A DNA stretch of 64,000 nt from Agrobacterium tumefaciens (GTDB lineage Bacteria > Pseudomonadota > Alphaproteobacteria > Rhizobiales > Rhizobiaceae), in NCBI RefSeq assembly GCF_017726655.1, contig NZ_CP072308.1:620001-684000 (forward strand), written 5' to 3'. This document shows, one piece after another, positions 48,840 through 59,787 of the stretch (position 1 is the stretch's first letter; the number at the start of each line of letters is the position of its first letter). The translations under genes were made by a program, and so were the position numbers. Below the pieces are notes generated by a model, which was given only the letters and a program-made list of their open reading frames with translations, was not told the origin of the DNA and made no database searches.

Positions 48840-49023
48840 GGCGCCGCTTCTTTCTTTTTTGCCGGCAGGGATACCGGAAAATAATCAATCAATAATAAGC
48901 CGGCCGAGTCATGTCCCCCGCTTGGCCGACCTCAAACTCTGGTATCAAATCATGTTCCGTTCCGCAACGGTCAAAACAGTGTGACGGCTACGAGTATTGA
49001 CCCGCATTTTCAATTCGGAACAG

Positions 49024-50400
49024 TCAAAAATATTGTATCGAAACCCGGAAAAGTTGTTCCACGTCCCGCACCGCATCGGCGGATGCAAAAAGCACGACGC
49101 GATCCTTCGCCTTGATCTTGGTGCTGCCGTCGGGACGTATGACGATACCGTCGCGATAGATCGCGCCGATGCGTACCCCCTCGGGCATATCGATGTCGCG
49201 GAACGCCTGTCCCACAAGCGGCGAGGTTTCCAGCGCCTCCGCCTCGATGACCTCGGCCGAGCCGCGCTGGACCGCATAGACCGAACGGATACGACCCTTT
49301 CGAACGTGCTGGAGTACGCGCGATATCGTCACGGCCCGGGGATTGATGTAGGCATCGAGACCAAGCGAATCTGCGACATCGTGGAACGACGTACTGTTCA
49401 GGAGCGCAAGGTTCGACTTGCAGCCAAGCTGCTTTGCCATGACAGCGGCCAGAATATTGGTCTGGTCATTGTTGGTGAGCGTGACGATCAGGTCCGCGTC
49501 CTGGATATCTGCCTGCAGGAGGATTTTCTGGTCGAGCGCCGAGCCATGCATGACAATCGTCTGGCTGAGGTGTTCGGACGCTGCCACGGCCTTGTCACGG
49601 TCTGCCTCAATGATTTTCACCCGCGTCTTCGGCTGCATCTCCTCGATCTTGCTGGCGACGAAATGGCCGATATTGCCGGCACCTGCAATCACGATGCGTT
49701 GCGCTTCCTGCTCGTCATGGCCGAAGAGGCTCAAGGTGCGACGGGCGTGCTGGCGCTGGCATATTACATAGGCGAGGTCACCTACTCGCAACTGTTCCGC
49801 CGAATTGGCGACCTTAAGGATACCATCGCGGTAGATGCCGACGACCGTAGCGACGAGGTCGGGAAAGAGGCTGGAAAGCTGCTGCAGCGGCGTGTTGATG
49901 ACAGGGCAGTCTTCCATGCACTCGATGGCGAGCATGTAAACGGTGTCATCCGCAAAGCGCACGACGTCGGTTGCGCCGGGGAACGCGATGCGCCGCAGCA
50001 CCATCTTGCCAACCTCAACCTCCGGGGAAATCGTCACGTCGATGGACATGTTCTCACGGCTGAAGAGATCGGCATATTCCGGCTTCAGATAACTCTGGTC
50101 GCGGATTCGGGCGATCTTGGTCGGCACGCTGAAGAGCGCGTGCGCCACTTCGCAGGCGACGATGTTGATCTCATCATGCAGCGTCACCGCGATGATCATG
50201 TCGGCCTGATCGGCGCCCGCCTTGGCCAGCATGTCCGGATGCGCGCCGTGGCCGACATAGCCGCGCACATCAAGCGTTTCGGTGATCGCAGTGATGAGCG
50301 ATGCTGCCGTGTCGATAACGGAAACGTCGTTATCTTCACGCGACAACTGTTCGGCGATGCCGTAACCCACCTGCCCTGCACCGCAAATGATGACTTTCAT
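49024..50400 (-). CDS. trkA: Trk system potassium uptake protein TrkA
   Basis: Cytoplasmic NAD-binding regulator that gates the TrkH/TrkG potassium transporters. 458 residues, two tandem RCK modules, each with a Rossmann GxGxxG (GAGQVG at residues 7-12 and GAGNIG near 240) plus RCK_C regions. TrkH is not in the window. It follows ntrX by 48 bases and precedes hfq, the alphaproteobacterial order ntrX-trkA-hfq. Confidence 0.96.
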   Translation of the reverse strand: MKVIICGAGQVGYGIAEQLSREDNDVSVIDTAASLITAITETLDVRGYVGHGAHPDMLAKAGADQADMIIAVTLHDEINIVACEVAHALFSVPTKIARIRDQSYLKPEYADLFSRENMSIDVTISPEVEVGKMVLRRIAFPGATDVVRFADDTVYMLAIECMEDCPVINTPLQQLSSLFPDLVATVVGIYRDGILKVANSAEQLRVGDLAYVICQRQHARRTLSLFGHDEQEAQRIVIAGAGNIGHFVASKIEEMQPKTRVKIIEADRDKAVAASEHLSQTIVMHGSALDQKILLQADIQDADLIVTLTNNDQTNILAAVMAKQLGCKSNLALLNSTSFHDVADSLGLDAYINPRAVTISRVLQHVRKGRIRSVYAVQRGSAEVIEAEALETSPLVGQAFRDIDMPEGVRIGAIYRDGIVIRPDGSTKIKAKDRVVLFASADAVRDVEQLFRVSIQYF

Positions 50401-50448
50401 GCTGTCTCTCTGCCAGAATAATCCGATGCGGCGAAGCGCCCGACTTTC

Positions 50449-51813
50449 TTATACGCCGAGAGATTTCAGTTTGCGATGCAGTGCCGAGCGTTCCATGCCG
50501 ACAAATTCCGCCGTGCGGGAAATATTGCCGCCGAACCGGTTGATCTGGGCCACGAGATAGTCCCGCTCGAACATCTCGCGGGCTTCGCGCAGCGGCAGGG
50601 TCATGATGTGCTGATCGCCCTGCGCCGCGATCTTGGGCAGCATGTCGCCAATGTCAGATGGCAGCATGTCGGCCGAGATCGGCGCGTCACCGCCTTCAGG
50701 GCGGGCGAGTATCATCAGGCGCTCGATATTGTTACGCAGCTGACGGATGTTACCCGGCCAGTCATGCGTCTGGAGAACAGCCATGGCGTCGTCGCCGATC
50801 TTGCGGGGACGAATGCCCGCCTGTTCGGAAATCTGCCGCATGAACATATCGACGAGGAAAGGAATATCCTCGCGCCTTTCGGAAAGCGCCGGCACCTTCA
50901 CCGGCACGACGGCAAGGCGATGATAGAGGTCTTCACGGAACGCCCCTTCCGCGATCAGGCTTTCAAGATGGTGTGCGGTCGAGGAAATGATGCGCACATC
51001 CACCTTCACCCGCTTGCCGCCGCCGACACGTTCGAACTGCTGATCGACAAGAACGCGCAGGATCTTGTTCTGCGTCTCGCGCGGCATTTCACCGACTTCA
51101 TCGAGATAAAGAACGCCCCGATGGGCTTCTTCCAGAGCGCCCACCTTGCGCGGCTGGCCCGGCAACCCCTCCGTGCCGAAGAGTGCGATCTCCATGCGAT
51201 CAGGCGTGATCGTCGCCGCGTTCAGCGCCACGAAAGGACCGGTTGCCCGGGACGATTTCTTGTGAATCATGCGCGCCACGAGTTCCTTGCCGGAACCGGA
51301 CGGACCCAGGATCATGATGCGGCTGTTGGTTGGCGCCACACGGTCGATGGTTTGACGTAGTTGCGACACTGCAAGCGACGCGCCGACGAGTTCAACTGCG
51401 TCGCCGGTGCGCTTCTTCAGCTCCTGAACCTCACGCTTCAGCTTGGAATTCTCAAGCGCCCGCTCGGCGATCAGGATCAGGCGGTCGGCCTTGAACGGCT
51501 TCTCGATGAAGTCGAAGGCTCCCCGCTTGATGGCGTTAACGGCTGTCTCGATGTTGCCGTGGCCGGAAATCATCACGACCGGGATTTCAGGGTGGCGGCT
51601 CTTGATTTCGTCAAGCAGCGCCAGACCATCGAGCTTCGAACCCTGCATCCAGATGTCGAGAAAGATCAGGCGTGGTACCCGCTCTGAAATGGCGGCGAGC
51701 GCGCTGTCACTGTCAAAGGCCATTCGTGTCTCGTGGCCCTCATCGGAAAGAATGCCTGCTACGATTTCGCGAATGTCCGCCTCGTCATCCACGACCAGAA
51801 TATCAGACGCCAT
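50449..51813 (-). CDS. ntrX: Nitrogen assimilation response regulator NtrX
   Basis: 454 residues: receiver domain with phospho-acceptor D53 (RLIFLDIWMQ), AAA+ domain with Walker A GPSGSGKE and Walker B GVLYLDEVGEMP, and a Fis-type HTH (EFVGMERSALHRKLKSLGV). The loop between ALFGTEG and VGALEEAH is short and the sigma-54 contact motif GAFTGA is absent, so sigma-54 activation by the usual mechanism is unlikely. The start overlaps the end of ntrY by 11 bases. It is the partner of NtrY in nitrogen and redox control. Confidence 0.96.
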   Translation of the reverse strand: MASDILVVDDEADIREIVAGILSDEGHETRMAFDSDSALAAISERVPRLIFLDIWMQGSKLDGLALLDEIKSRHPEIPVVMISGHGNIETAVNAIKRGAFDFIEKPFKADRLILIAERALENSKLKREVQELKKRTGDAVELVGASLAVSQLRQTIDRVAPTNSRIMILGPSGSGKELVARMIHKKSSRATGPFVALNAATITPDRMEIALFGTEGLPGQPRKVGALEEAHRGVLYLDEVGEMPRETQNKILRVLVDQQFERVGGGKRVKVDVRIISSTAHHLESLIAEGAFREDLYHRLAVVPVKVPALSERREDIPFLVDMFMRQISEQAGIRPRKIGDDAMAVLQTHDWPGNIRQLRNNIERLMILARPEGGDAPISADMLPSDIGDMLPKIAAQGDQHIMTLPLREAREMFERDYLVAQINRFGGNISRTAEFVGMERSALHRKLKSLGV

Positions 51814-54064
51814 ATGCTGCTTCCTTGTTATTTTCGCTGCCGACCGCCTCGATATAGGGCAGCAGCACTCGGATCATGGCACCATGGCCATGGTCGAATT
51901 CGGCTGGGGCATCATGGAGTTCCAGATACCCGCCATGCTCTTCGATGATTTTCTTGACGATCGCGAGACCAAGGCCGGTGCCCTTGTCGCGCATGGTCAT
52001 ATAGGGTTCGAGAATGCGATGCCGGTTCTCGACGGGAAGGCCGCGGCCATTGTCGATGATATCAGCCACAAAACGGGAGTTGGCCTCGTCGAACGACGCG
52101 CGCACCAGGATTTTTCCCGGCCGCTTTTCGCCTTCCACCGCTTCGATGGCTTCCGTAGCATTCTTGATGAGATTGCCGAAGGCCTGACCCAACATGCGGG
52201 CATCGAACATGCCCTCCAGCGGGACATCGCCAAGCTCGGTGGAAAATTTCGTGTCGGCGGCGCTGATTTCGCGCAGGAAAGCCGCATCCTTCAAAATAGC
52301 CCGCAGGTCCGATTTTTCCTTCGTCGGCTTTGGCATGCGCGCGAAGGCGGAGAATTCATCGACCATGCGCCCAATGTCACCCACCTGCCGGACGATCGTA
52401 TCGGTACACTGATCGAAGATGGCCCGGTCGTTTTCATCGATCTGCTTGCCGAAGCGGCGTTTGATGCGCTCGGCAGACAGCTGGATCGGCGTCAGCGGAT
52501 TTTTGATTTCATGCGCGATGCGCCGGGCCACATCCGACCATGCGGTGGAGCGCTGCGCGATCACGAGATCGGTGATGTCGTCAAGGGTAATGACGTAGCT
52601 ATCGCGGCTGTCGCGGGCATCCTCGCGCGTCACCTGCACATTCAGGGTACGCTCCTTGCCGCGTCGCATGATGTTGATCTGCTTTCGGAAGTTCCCGCGC
52701 GCCCAGGTATTGGCCTCCGTGACCACCTGCTCGATCTCGGGCGCGATATCAGACAGTTGTGCGCCAATGAGCTGATCCGATGTCTGCGCCAGAAACTCCT
52801 CGCCGGATGGATTGACGATGGTGATCCTGCGGTTCTCGTCAACACCGATGACGGCGGCGGTAACGCCTGATAGCACGGCTTCGATGAAGCGGCGACGATC
52901 GTCAATGTCGTCCTTGGCCTCGATGATCTGCTCCTGCTGGCTGCGCAGTTCCGACACCATTTTATTAAAGGTGCGCGACAGACGCCCAACGTCGCCATCC
53001 ACGGCGCGCACCGGCACCAGCACATGCATGTTGCCGGTTGCCACGCTGTCCGCGGCGCCGATGAGAAGGCGGATCGGCCGCACGATCCGGTCCGCGACCG
53101 CAATCGCCGTCCAGATAGCGGCGAGCAACACAATCAGCGCAAAACCGAGATACAGAATGGCAAAGGCGATCTGCAGCGGCGCGCGACCTGCTTCCATGGC
53201 CTTGTATTCCGCGCGGTTCTCCTCCATCAGCCGCATCGCGCCCATGACCTTGGGGTCGACGGCCCGGACCGTGTATAGGAAGGTGCCGCTGATGCCTTCG
53301 AGTTTGATGATGGCGCCAACGAGATTGGTGATACCGGGCGGTATCAGCGTCGGCTGCCCCGCAGCCGCCTTTTCGAGCGCGTCATGCGGAATGGCGGGAA
53401 GCGGCTTTTCGGTCTTGATATCGGCCTGCGCAACCGCATCACCGTCTTCCTGCACCAAAAACGCGCCAAGCAGGCCGCGTCCCTTGGCCTGGCGAGTCAT
53501 CAGATCGATAAAGCCGGTACGGTCGAGGTAAAACAGCGCACGATTGCGATCGAGATCGGTCGCCATCGACAGGGTCTGGCCCTGAAGATAGCCGGCATTC
53601 TCCATCATATAGGCCTGGGCGATGTTGCTGGATGAATCGACGATCGACTGCGTGCGCAGCGAAAACCAGCGGTCGAGACCGACATTCAGCGTCAGGCTGG
53701 CGAAGATGGCGACGAGGACGGCGGGCGTGATCGCCACGATGGAGAAAAGGACGACAATGCGCACGTGAAGCCGTGCGGCCGCCCTTCCCTTTTTCCGGGC
53801 CTTGAGCAGCCGATTGATTTCGCGACCGATCAGGAAGATCAGACCAATGACGAAGATCGAATTGATGATGACCGATGCGATGACGACGTTCGAGGTCGGG
53901 GCGATCGGTGTGACGCCAAGGAGGACGAAAAGGGTGATGATGGCGCAGACGAGCGCGACCCCCGCGAGCACAAGCCCCGGCAAAGCGAAAGACATCCGGC
54001 GATCGGCAACCACCATGCCCGCTGCTTCATCGGCAACGGCGTTTTCGGCGGCGGGTTTCCGCAT
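51803..54064 (-). CDS. ntrY: Nitrogen regulation sensor histidine kinase NtrY
   Basis: 753-residue membrane kinase. N-terminal hydrophobic helices (about residues 25-110 in three segments and again near 300-320) flank a periplasmic sensor loop; then a HAMP domain, a PAS domain (about 375-480) and the HisKA/HATPase_c core. The phosphorylated histidine is H518 in [13 protein letters not shown]; later ATP-binding boxes are IIDNGRGLP and GTGLGLAIVKKI. It lies 147 bases downstream of ntrC; the gap with a GTGTTG/CAACAC hairpin (54150-54167) may hold a separate ntrYX promoter. Confidence 0.96.
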   Translation of the reverse strand: MRKPAAENAVADEAAGMVVADRRMSFALPGLVLAGVALVCAIITLFVLLGVTPIAPTSNVVIASVIINSIFVIGLIFLIGREINRLLKARKKGRAAARLHVRIVVLFSIVAITPAVLVAIFASLTLNVGLDRWFSLRTQSIVDSSSNIAQAYMMENAGYLQGQTLSMATDLDRNRALFYLDRTGFIDLMTRQAKGRGLLGAFLVQEDGDAVAQADIKTEKPLPAIPHDALEKAAAGQPTLIPPGITNLVGAIIKLEGISGTFLYTVRAVDPKVMGAMRLMEENRAEYKAMEAGRAPLQIAFAILYLGFALIVLLAAIWTAIAVADRIVRPIRLLIGAADSVATGNMHVLVPVRAVDGDVGRLSRTFNKMVSELRSQQEQIIEAKDDIDDRRRFIEAVLSGVTAAVIGVDENRRITIVNPSGEEFLAQTSDQLIGAQLSDIAPEIEQVVTEANTWARGNFRKQINIMRRGKERTLNVQVTREDARDSRDSYVITLDDITDLVIAQRSTAWSDVARRIAHEIKNPLTPIQLSAERIKRRFGKQIDENDRAIFDQCTDTIVRQVGDIGRMVDEFSAFARMPKPTKEKSDLRAILKDAAFLREISAADTKFSTELGDVPLEGMFDARMLGQAFGNLIKNATEAIEAVEGEKRPGKILVRASFDEANSRFVADIIDNGRGLPVENRHRILEPYMTMRDKGTGLGLAIVKKIIEEHGGYLELHDAPAEFDHGHGAMIRVLLPYIEAVGSENNKEAAYGV

Positions 54065-54211
54065 GCACTACTCCCAATCGCTGGCCTACCAGCGTCACAT
54101 TCACGAAAGTCGGACCGAATCCGCTGCTTAGCGAATCTTGAGCGTCCTAGTGTTGTCCAAGCAACACAATGTGGCGAAAATGCAACGACAACGACGGACT
54201 TGTCAACATCG

Positions 54212-55663
54212 TCAGGTTGGGCGGGAGCTGCGATAGACGGAAACGCCGAGCTCGCGGATTTTTTTGCGCAGCGTATTGCGGTTGAGGCCAAGCAAATCGG
54301 CGGCCTTGATCTGGTTGCCGCGTGTCGCCGTCAATGCTGCGAGGATCAGCGGATATTCGAGTTCGCGCAGCACCCGGTCATAGAGGCCGGGCGGCGGCAG
54401 GCCATCGCCGAAGCTCGCGAAATAGTCGCGCATGTTTTCTTCGACCGCCTGCGAGATCGTCAGCGAGCCCGTGCGGACAGCCATCTTGTCGAGCGGGCTG
54501 TCCGGCACATCCGACTGCAATTCCTGCTCTATGATCTCGCGGGTGATGACTTCCTGCGGATAAAGCGCCATCAGGCGGCGGATCAGGTTTTCGAGTTCGC
54601 GCACGTTTCCGGGCCAGGCATAGGCCTTCATGACTTCCAGCGCCTCATTCTCGAAACGCTTGCCCTCCAGCCCTTCCTTCTCGCCTGTCTGGATGAAATG
54701 GCGCACCAGATCAGGAATATCCTCGGCGCGGTCACGTAGCGGCGGAAGGCGTAGCGGGACGACGTTCAGGCGATAATAGAGGTCTTCGCGGAAAAGGCCC
54801 TGATTGATCGATTGTTTCAGATCCTTGTTGGTTGCGGCGACGATGCGCACGTCGGTGCGGATCGGTGTACGGCCGCCAACTGTCGTATATTCGCCCTGTT
54901 GCAGAACACGGAGCAGACGTGTCTGGGCATCCATCGGCATATCGCCGATTTCATCGAGGAACAGCGTGCCGCCCTCGGCCTGTTCGAAACGACCGGTGGA
55001 GCGGTTCTGGGCGCCGGTGAATGCACCCTTTTCGTGACCGAACAGTTCCGATTCGATGAGGTCCCTAGGGATTGCCGCCATGTTGATGGCGACGAAGGGG
55101 CCGTTGCGGCGCTTGCCGTAGTCATGCAGCGCGCGCGCCACCAACTCCTTGCCCGTACCGGATTCGCCCGTGATCATCAGCGTCAGATCGGTCTGCATCA
55201 GACGGGCAAGAACGCGGTAGATTTCCTGCATCGCGGCGGAGCGGCCCACGAGCGGCATCCCGTCCTGCATGTCGTCATCGAGTTTTGCCGGCTTGCGCTT
55301 CGGCTCAGACAAGGCACGGCCGATGATGGCGATCAGCTCCGTCAGATCAAAGGGCTTTGGCAGGTAGTCGTAAGCGCCCTTTTCCGAGGCCTTGATCGCC
55401 GTCATGAAGGTGTTTTGCGCGCTCATGACCAGAACCGGTAAGTCCGGGCGCGCCTTCTTGATGCGCGGCAAAAGGTCGAAGGCGTTTTCATCCGGCATCA
55501 CGACATCGGTCACGACGAGATCGCCCTCGCCTGCCGATACCCAGCGCCAGAGCGTCGCGGCATTGGAGGTGATTCGCACATCATAACCGGCGCGGCTCAG
55601 CGCCTGGTTCAGAACGGTGCGGATCGCGGCATCATCATCGGCGACGAGGATCGTAGCTGTCAT
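54212..55663 (-). CDS. ntrC: Nitrogen regulation protein NtrC (sigma-54 activator)
   Basis: 483 residues. Receiver with D53 ([10 protein letters not shown]), AAA+ domain with Walker A GESGTGKE, intact GAFTGA in [12 protein letters not shown], Walker [13 protein letters not shown], and a Fis-type [20 protein letters not shown]. Phosphorylated NtrC activates glnA, amtB and other nitrogen genes with RpoN. Its start overlaps ntrB by four bases (ATGA). Second gene pair in the dusB-ntrB-ntrC-ntrY-ntrX row. Confidence 0.97.
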   Translation of the reverse strand: MTATILVADDDAAIRTVLNQALSRAGYDVRITSNAATLWRWVSAGEGDLVVTDVVMPDENAFDLLPRIKKARPDLPVLVMSAQNTFMTAIKASEKGAYDYLPKPFDLTELIAIIGRALSEPKRKPAKLDDDMQDGMPLVGRSAAMQEIYRVLARLMQTDLTLMITGESGTGKELVARALHDYGKRRNGPFVAINMAAIPRDLIESELFGHEKGAFTGAQNRSTGRFEQAEGGTLFLDEIGDMPMDAQTRLLRVLQQGEYTTVGGRTPIRTDVRIVAATNKDLKQSINQGLFREDLYYRLNVVPLRLPPLRDRAEDIPDLVRHFIQTGEKEGLEGKRFENEALEVMKAYAWPGNVRELENLIRRLMALYPQEVITREIIEQELQSDVPDSPLDKMAVRTGSLTISQAVEENMRDYFASFGDGLPPPGLYDRVLRELEYPLILAALTATRGNQIKAADLLGLNRNTLRKKIRELGVSVYRSSRPT

Positions 55664-56805
55664 CTGTCATTTCCTGTCGGGTTCGGCAAGCTGTCGTCAA
55701 GCGCCACTTCCGGCGAGACGGGCATCAATACGCGGAATGTCGTGCGGTGGTTCTGGCTGTCGCATTCGACGATGCCGCCATGGGCGCCGATGAGCTTGGC
55801 GACCAGCGCGAGACCCAGGCCCGAACCATTTGTCTTGGTGGTGATGAACGGATCGAAGAGATGCGGCAGCAGGTCGGCCGGGACGCCCGGGCCGTTGTCG
55901 TGCACGCAGAATTCCAGCGGCAGCGAGATGCGTTCGCGGCTGCCGGCAACCGAGAGACGGATGCCTGGCCGGTAGGCGGTCGTTAGCACGATCTCGCCAT
56001 CCGGCTGGTTGGCTACGGCTTCCGCGGCGTTCTTCACCAAATTGAGAAACACCTGCACAAGCTGGTCACGATTGGCATAAACCGGCGGCAGCGAGGGGTC
56101 GTAGTTCTCCGAAATCTTGATGTTTCGGGCAAAACCGGCCTTGGCAATCGCCTTGACGTGGTCGAGCACGGAGTGGATGTTGACCGGCATCCGGTCCACC
56201 GGCCGCTCGTCGGAAAACACTTCCATGCGATCGACCAGAGAGACGATACGGTCCGTTTCATCGCAGATCAGCCGCGTCAGTGCCCGATCCTCATCGGCAA
56301 CCGATGTCTCCAGCAGCTGTGCCGCGCCGCGAATGCCGGACAGGGGGTTCTTGATCTCATGCGCAAGCATGGAGGCAAGGCCGGTGACCGAACGGGCGGC
56401 GGCGCGGTGCGTCAATTGCCGGTCGATCTTGTCGGCCATCGACCGTTCCTGAAAGACGACCACGACGGAGCCGGGCTCGCTCACGACAGGCGCGACATAA
56501 AGATCCACCAGCTTGTCCTGACCAAGGCGCGGCGAACTCAGGTCAACGCGGTACTCGTTCACCGGCGCGCGGCGTTCCCGCACCTGATCGATGAGCGCCA
56601 GGAGCGGGCTGCCGAAGGGAATAAAGGTGGAGACGCGGTAGCGCGCAAGGTGCGAAGCGCTGGCGCCGAAAAAAGCTTCTGCCTCCCAATTGGCGAAGGC
56701 AATGAAACCTTCGGCATCGACCAGAATGACCGGGTTCTGAACCGCGTTCAGCACCGCCATGGCGAGTGGGTTCGTATCTGCCGGGCTGTGTTTGTCAGCG
56801 CTCAT
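55660..56805 (-). CDS. ntrB: Nitrogen regulation histidine kinase NtrB
   Basis: 381-residue soluble kinase/phosphatase acting on NtrC, controlled by PII. A PAS domain spans about residues 15-120 and the phospho-acceptor is H149 in [13 protein letters not shown]; the ATP lid is in [12 protein letters not shown]. No transmembrane helix, as expected. It starts inside the stop of dusB (four-base overlap), so dusB-ntrB-ntrC are translated together. Confidence 0.97.
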   Translation of the reverse strand: MSADKHSPADTNPLAMAVLNAVQNPVILVDAEGFIAFANWEAEAFFGASASHLARYRVSTFIPFGSPLLALIDQVRERRAPVNEYRVDLSSPRLGQDKLVDLYVAPVVSEPGSVVVVFQERSMADKIDRQLTHRAAARSVTGLASMLAHEIKNPLSGIRGAAQLLETSVADEDRALTRLICDETDRIVSLVDRMEVFSDERPVDRMPVNIHSVLDHVKAIAKAGFARNIKISENYDPSLPPVYANRDQLVQVFLNLVKNAAEAVANQPDGEIVLTTAYRPGIRLSVAGSRERISLPLEFCVHDNGPGVPADLLPHLFDPFITTKTNGSGLGLALVAKLIGAHGGIVECDSQNHRTTFRVLMPVSPEVALDDSLPNPTGNDR

Positions 56806-57818
56806 GCGGCCTTCCTTGGGGCGTCTTCGCCCGTAGTTGCGGAAAGGGCGCGGCGTAACCGGTCCGCCACCTCGCCCGTGTCACGCGATGTCATGATTTC
56901 GGCCTTCTCGGGCGTGGCGAGGTCAGGTGCAAATCGCTCGAGATACCAGCCCAGATGTTTGCGCGCATGCCGCAGGCCCGCTTCCCGTCCGTAAAAGTCC
57001 AGCATCATCTCGTAATGTTCGACGGCGATTGCAGGAATATCGGCGCGATCCGGCGGCGCATGGCCTGCAAGGACCGCCGGCAGCCACGGCTGGCCCTGCG
57101 CACCGCGGCCGACCATGACCGCATCCGCGCCGGAACGACGCAGGATTTCGCGCGCATCTTCAGGCGTTTCAACATCGCCATTGGCTACCAGCGGTACGGC
57201 AACGACCTCGCGAACGGCGCGAATGGCATCCCAGTCCGCACGCCCTTCGTAAAACTGCATGCGAGTGCGCCCGTGGATGGTAATGAGCTGAACACCAGCC
57301 GCTTCGGCGCGGCGGGCAATCTCGGGCGCATTGATGGAATTTTCGTCCCAGCCAAGACGCATTTTCAGCGTCACGGGGACGTCGACGGCATTGACTGTTG
57401 CCTCGATGAGCGTGAGGGCATGATCGGGGTCCCGCATCAGCGCCGAGCCGGAATAACCGCCCGTCACCTTCTTGGCCGGACAGCCCATGTTGATATCGAT
57501 AATGCCGGCGCCGTTGTGCGCGGAAATTTTTGCCGCCTCGGCCATGTAGTGCGCCTCGCGCCCGGCAAGCTGAACCATGTGCGGAACCATGCCGGCATTT
57601 TTCAGACGCGCCCAGGATTCGCCCCGGTTGGCGACGAGCTCGCGGCTGGCAACCATTTCGGTTACGACGAGACCCGCGCCATAACGCCAGGCAAGCTGCC
57701 GGAACGGTAGATCCGTCACGCCCGACATGGGCGCCAGCACGGCACGATTACGTATCGTGACTGAGCCGATGCTGAACGGTTCTGACAACTCCGGAAGATG
57801 CAATTGATGATCTTTCAT
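56802..57818 (-). CDS. dusB: tRNA dihydrouridine synthase DusB (NifR3)
   Basis: FMN-dependent enzyme reducing specific uridines to dihydrouridine in tRNA. 338 residues; the signature [18 protein letters not shown] includes the catalytic cysteine, and [19 protein letters not shown] is the N-terminal FMN region. In rhizobia this ORF was called nifR3 because it heads the ntrBC operon. It is divergent from ispDF across 275 bases. Confidence 0.97.
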   Translation of the reverse strand: MKDHQLHLPELSEPFSIGSVTIRNRAVLAPMSGVTDLPFRQLAWRYGAGLVVTEMVASRELVANRGESWARLKNAGMVPHMVQLAGREAHYMAEAAKISAHNGAGIIDINMGCPAKKVTGGYSGSALMRDPDHALTLIEATVNAVDVPVTLKMRLGWDENSINAPEIARRAEAAGVQLITIHGRTRMQFYEGRADWDAIRAVREVVAVPLVANGDVETPEDAREILRRSGADAVMVGRGAQGQPWLPAVLAGHAPPDRADIPAIAVEHYEMMLDFYGREAGLRHARKHLGWYLERFAPDLATPEKAEIMTSRDTGEVADRLRRALSATTGEDAPRKAA

Positions 57819-57865
57819 GCAGAAGGTTTATTTGCATTATTTTTAGACAGTGTTTGTGCGGTTGC

Positions 57866-57885
57866 CAAGCACTTTTAGGTGCTTG
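57866..57885 (+). other. Hairpin in the dusB-ispDF divergent region
   Basis: CAAGCAC (57866-57872) / GTGCTTG (57879-57885), loop TTTTAG, followed shortly by CCCCTTTT on the plus strand. It could be an attenuator or a weak terminator in the leader before ispDF, or a protein site. The role is not clear; the remaining 275-base gap shows no gene. Confidence 0.3.
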
Positions 57886-58093
57886 CCCCTTTTATTTGCG
57901 GGGCAGCTGCCTGCCTGTTTTGCTGTCGGCAGCAATTTGTGCAGGTTTAAAGCACGATCGCAGTCTATCCCGCGACATCGAGGCGCGACTGTGCGTCTTA
58001 TCGGGCTGGCCATTCGGGTTTTGAAACGCTAGAGCAGGACTGTCAACCGCTAAGGGTTGCGCACAAAGCATATGACCAATGCAGGAAAGCACT

Positions 58094-59281
58094 ATGAAAC
58101 TCGGCATCGTCATCGTCGCCGCCGGACGCGGTGAAAGGGCAGGCTCTCCCGAGGAAGGTCCCAAGCAATATCGCTCGATCGGCGGTCGGGCCGTGATCGA
58201 GCACACGTTGGCGAGATTTCTCAGTTGGAACGACACCTCGCCTATCGTTGTCGTCAGCCATGCCGACGACGCAGCACTTCTTTCGCCGATCCTTCAACGA
58301 CTAAGCGCGGATGAGCGTATCCTCACGGTCACGGGCGGCGCGTCGCGCCAGCAATCGGTGTTGGCCGGCCTGGAAGCGCTTGCGCCGGAAGAACCAACCC
58401 ATGTGATGATCCACGACGGCGTGCGGCCCTTCGTTGACGCCGACATGCTGGACCGCATCGTTGCGTTGCACGCGGCCGGAGCGGACGCTGTGCTGCCGGC
58501 CCTTGCCGTTACCGACACGCTAAAACGGGGCGATGACGGACACGCCGTGGAGACGGTGTCCCGGCAGGGGCTTTATGCGGCGCAGACACCGCAGAGTTTC
58601 GCTTATCGCGACATCCTGGCCGCCCATCGCGCCGCTGCTGCTTCCGGCAAAACGGACTTCACCGACGATGCATCGATTGCCGAATGGGCTGGCATCCCTG
58701 TGATGTTGACCGACGGGTCGGTCGACAATGTCAAACTTACACTCAAGCGGGATATCACCATGGCCGATGAAAAGCTTTCTCTCGGATTGCCGGACGTTCG
58801 CACCGGCAATGGCTACGACGTGCACCAGCTGGAGGCCGGAGATGGCGTGACCCTATGCGGCGTCTTCATCGAACATAATCAGAGACTGAAAGGCCATTCC
58901 GATGCCGACGTGGCGCTGCATGCGTTGACGGATGCACTGCTTGCCACCTGCGGCGCCGGCGACATCGGCGATCACTTCCCGCCCTCCGATCCGCAATGGA
59001 AGGGGGCCGCCTCGCGCATTTTCCTCGAACATGCGGCCAAGGTGGTGCGGGACAATGGCGGCACGATCATGAATGCCGATGTCTCACTGATCGCTGAAGC
59101 ACCGCGGATCGGGCCGCATCGGCAGGCCATGCGGGAAGCGCTTTCCGACATGCTCGGCATCGCGCTGGAGCGCTGCTCGGTAAAAGCGACAACCAATGAG
59201 ACGATCGGCTTCGTTGGCCGCCGCGAGGGCATCGCAGCGATCGCCACGGCCACGGTCGTGTACAAAGGCAGACCGTTATGA
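58094..59281 (+). CDS. ispDF: Bifunctional IspD/IspF, MEP pathway
   Basis: Two steps of isoprenoid precursor synthesis in one chain: residues about 1-225 are the cytidylyltransferase IspD ([29 protein letters not shown]), about 235-395 are the cyclodiphosphate synthase IspF ([12 protein letters not shown] with zinc ligands D242 and H244, [25 protein letters not shown]). Such fusions are known in alpha- and epsilonproteobacteria. ATG 58094 follows AGGAAAG; an earlier ATG at 58079 lacks a site. The stop overlaps cinA by four bases. Confidence 0.97.
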   Translation: MKLGIVIVAAGRGERAGSPEEGPKQYRSIGGRAVIEHTLARFLSWNDTSPIVVVSHADDAALLSPILQRLSADERILTVTGGASRQQSVLAGLEALAPEEPTHVMIHDGVRPFVDADMLDRIVALHAAGADAVLPALAVTDTLKRGDDGHAVETVSRQGLYAAQTPQSFAYRDILAAHRAAAASGKTDFTDDASIAEWAGIPVMLTDGSVDNVKLTLKRDITMADEKLSLGLPDVRTGNGYDVHQLEAGDGVTLCGVFIEHNQRLKGHSDADVALHALTDALLATCGAGDIGDHFPPSDPQWKGAASRIFLEHAAKVVRDNGGTIMNADVSLIAEAPRIGPHRQAMREALSDMLGIALERCSVKATTNETIGFVGRREGIAAIATATVVYKGRPL

Positions 59282-59787
59282 GCCTCTTTCCGGCAGAGAT
59301 TGAGTACATCGCGCAGCGGATCATCGCGGACTTCAGTGCCAGCGGCTTCATGGTAGCGACGGCGGAAAGCTGCACGGGCGGCTTGATCGCCGGTGCTCTG
59401 ACGGACATTGCCGGTTCTTCCGCCGTCGTTGATCGTGGGTTCGTCACCTATACCAACGAGGCGAAGATGGACATGCTCGGTGTGCTTCCTGAAACACTGA
59501 GGGTTTTCGGTGCGGTGTCGCGAGAGACCGCGCTGCAGATGGTCCAGGGCGCACTGTTTCGGTCGCGGGCCGATTTTGCGGTGGCTGTCACTGGTATCGC
59601 CGGTCCAGGCGGCGGATCCCTCGATAAGCCCGTTGGTCTGGTTCACCTTGCCGCACAGTCCCGCCGCGGGACGATCCTGCACCGTGAGATGCGGTACGGC
59701 GACATCGGCCGGACGGCTGTCAGGCTTGCAACGGTCAGAACCGCGCTTGAAATGCTGACAGAGATCAATCAGGCCGGGTCAGCATAA
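59278..59787 (+). CDS. CinA family protein (PncC-type amidohydrolase)
   Basis: 169 residues, the C-terminal domain of CinA alone, with [32 protein letters not shown] and [12 protein letters not shown]. Stand-alone members deamidate nicotinamide mononucleotide. The start ATG overlaps the ispDF stop (ATGA), so it is coupled to ispDF, an arrangement common in alphaproteobacteria. The 3' end overlaps the convergent gene at 59769 by 19 bases. Confidence 0.93.
   Translation: MSLFPAEIEYIAQRIIADFSASGFMVATAESCTGGLIAGALTDIAGSSAVVDRGFVTYTNEAKMDMLGVLPETLRVFGAVSRETALQMVQGALFRSRADFAVAVTGIAGPGGGSLDKPVGLVHLAAQSRRGTILHREMRYGDIGRTAVRLATVRTALEMLTEINQAGSA

Noticed and set aside
48997..50421. 474-residue plus-strand frame opposite trkA
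   Set aside because: Same artefact of high-GC antisense; His/Arg-rich without domain, while TrkA has both NAD-binding motifs.
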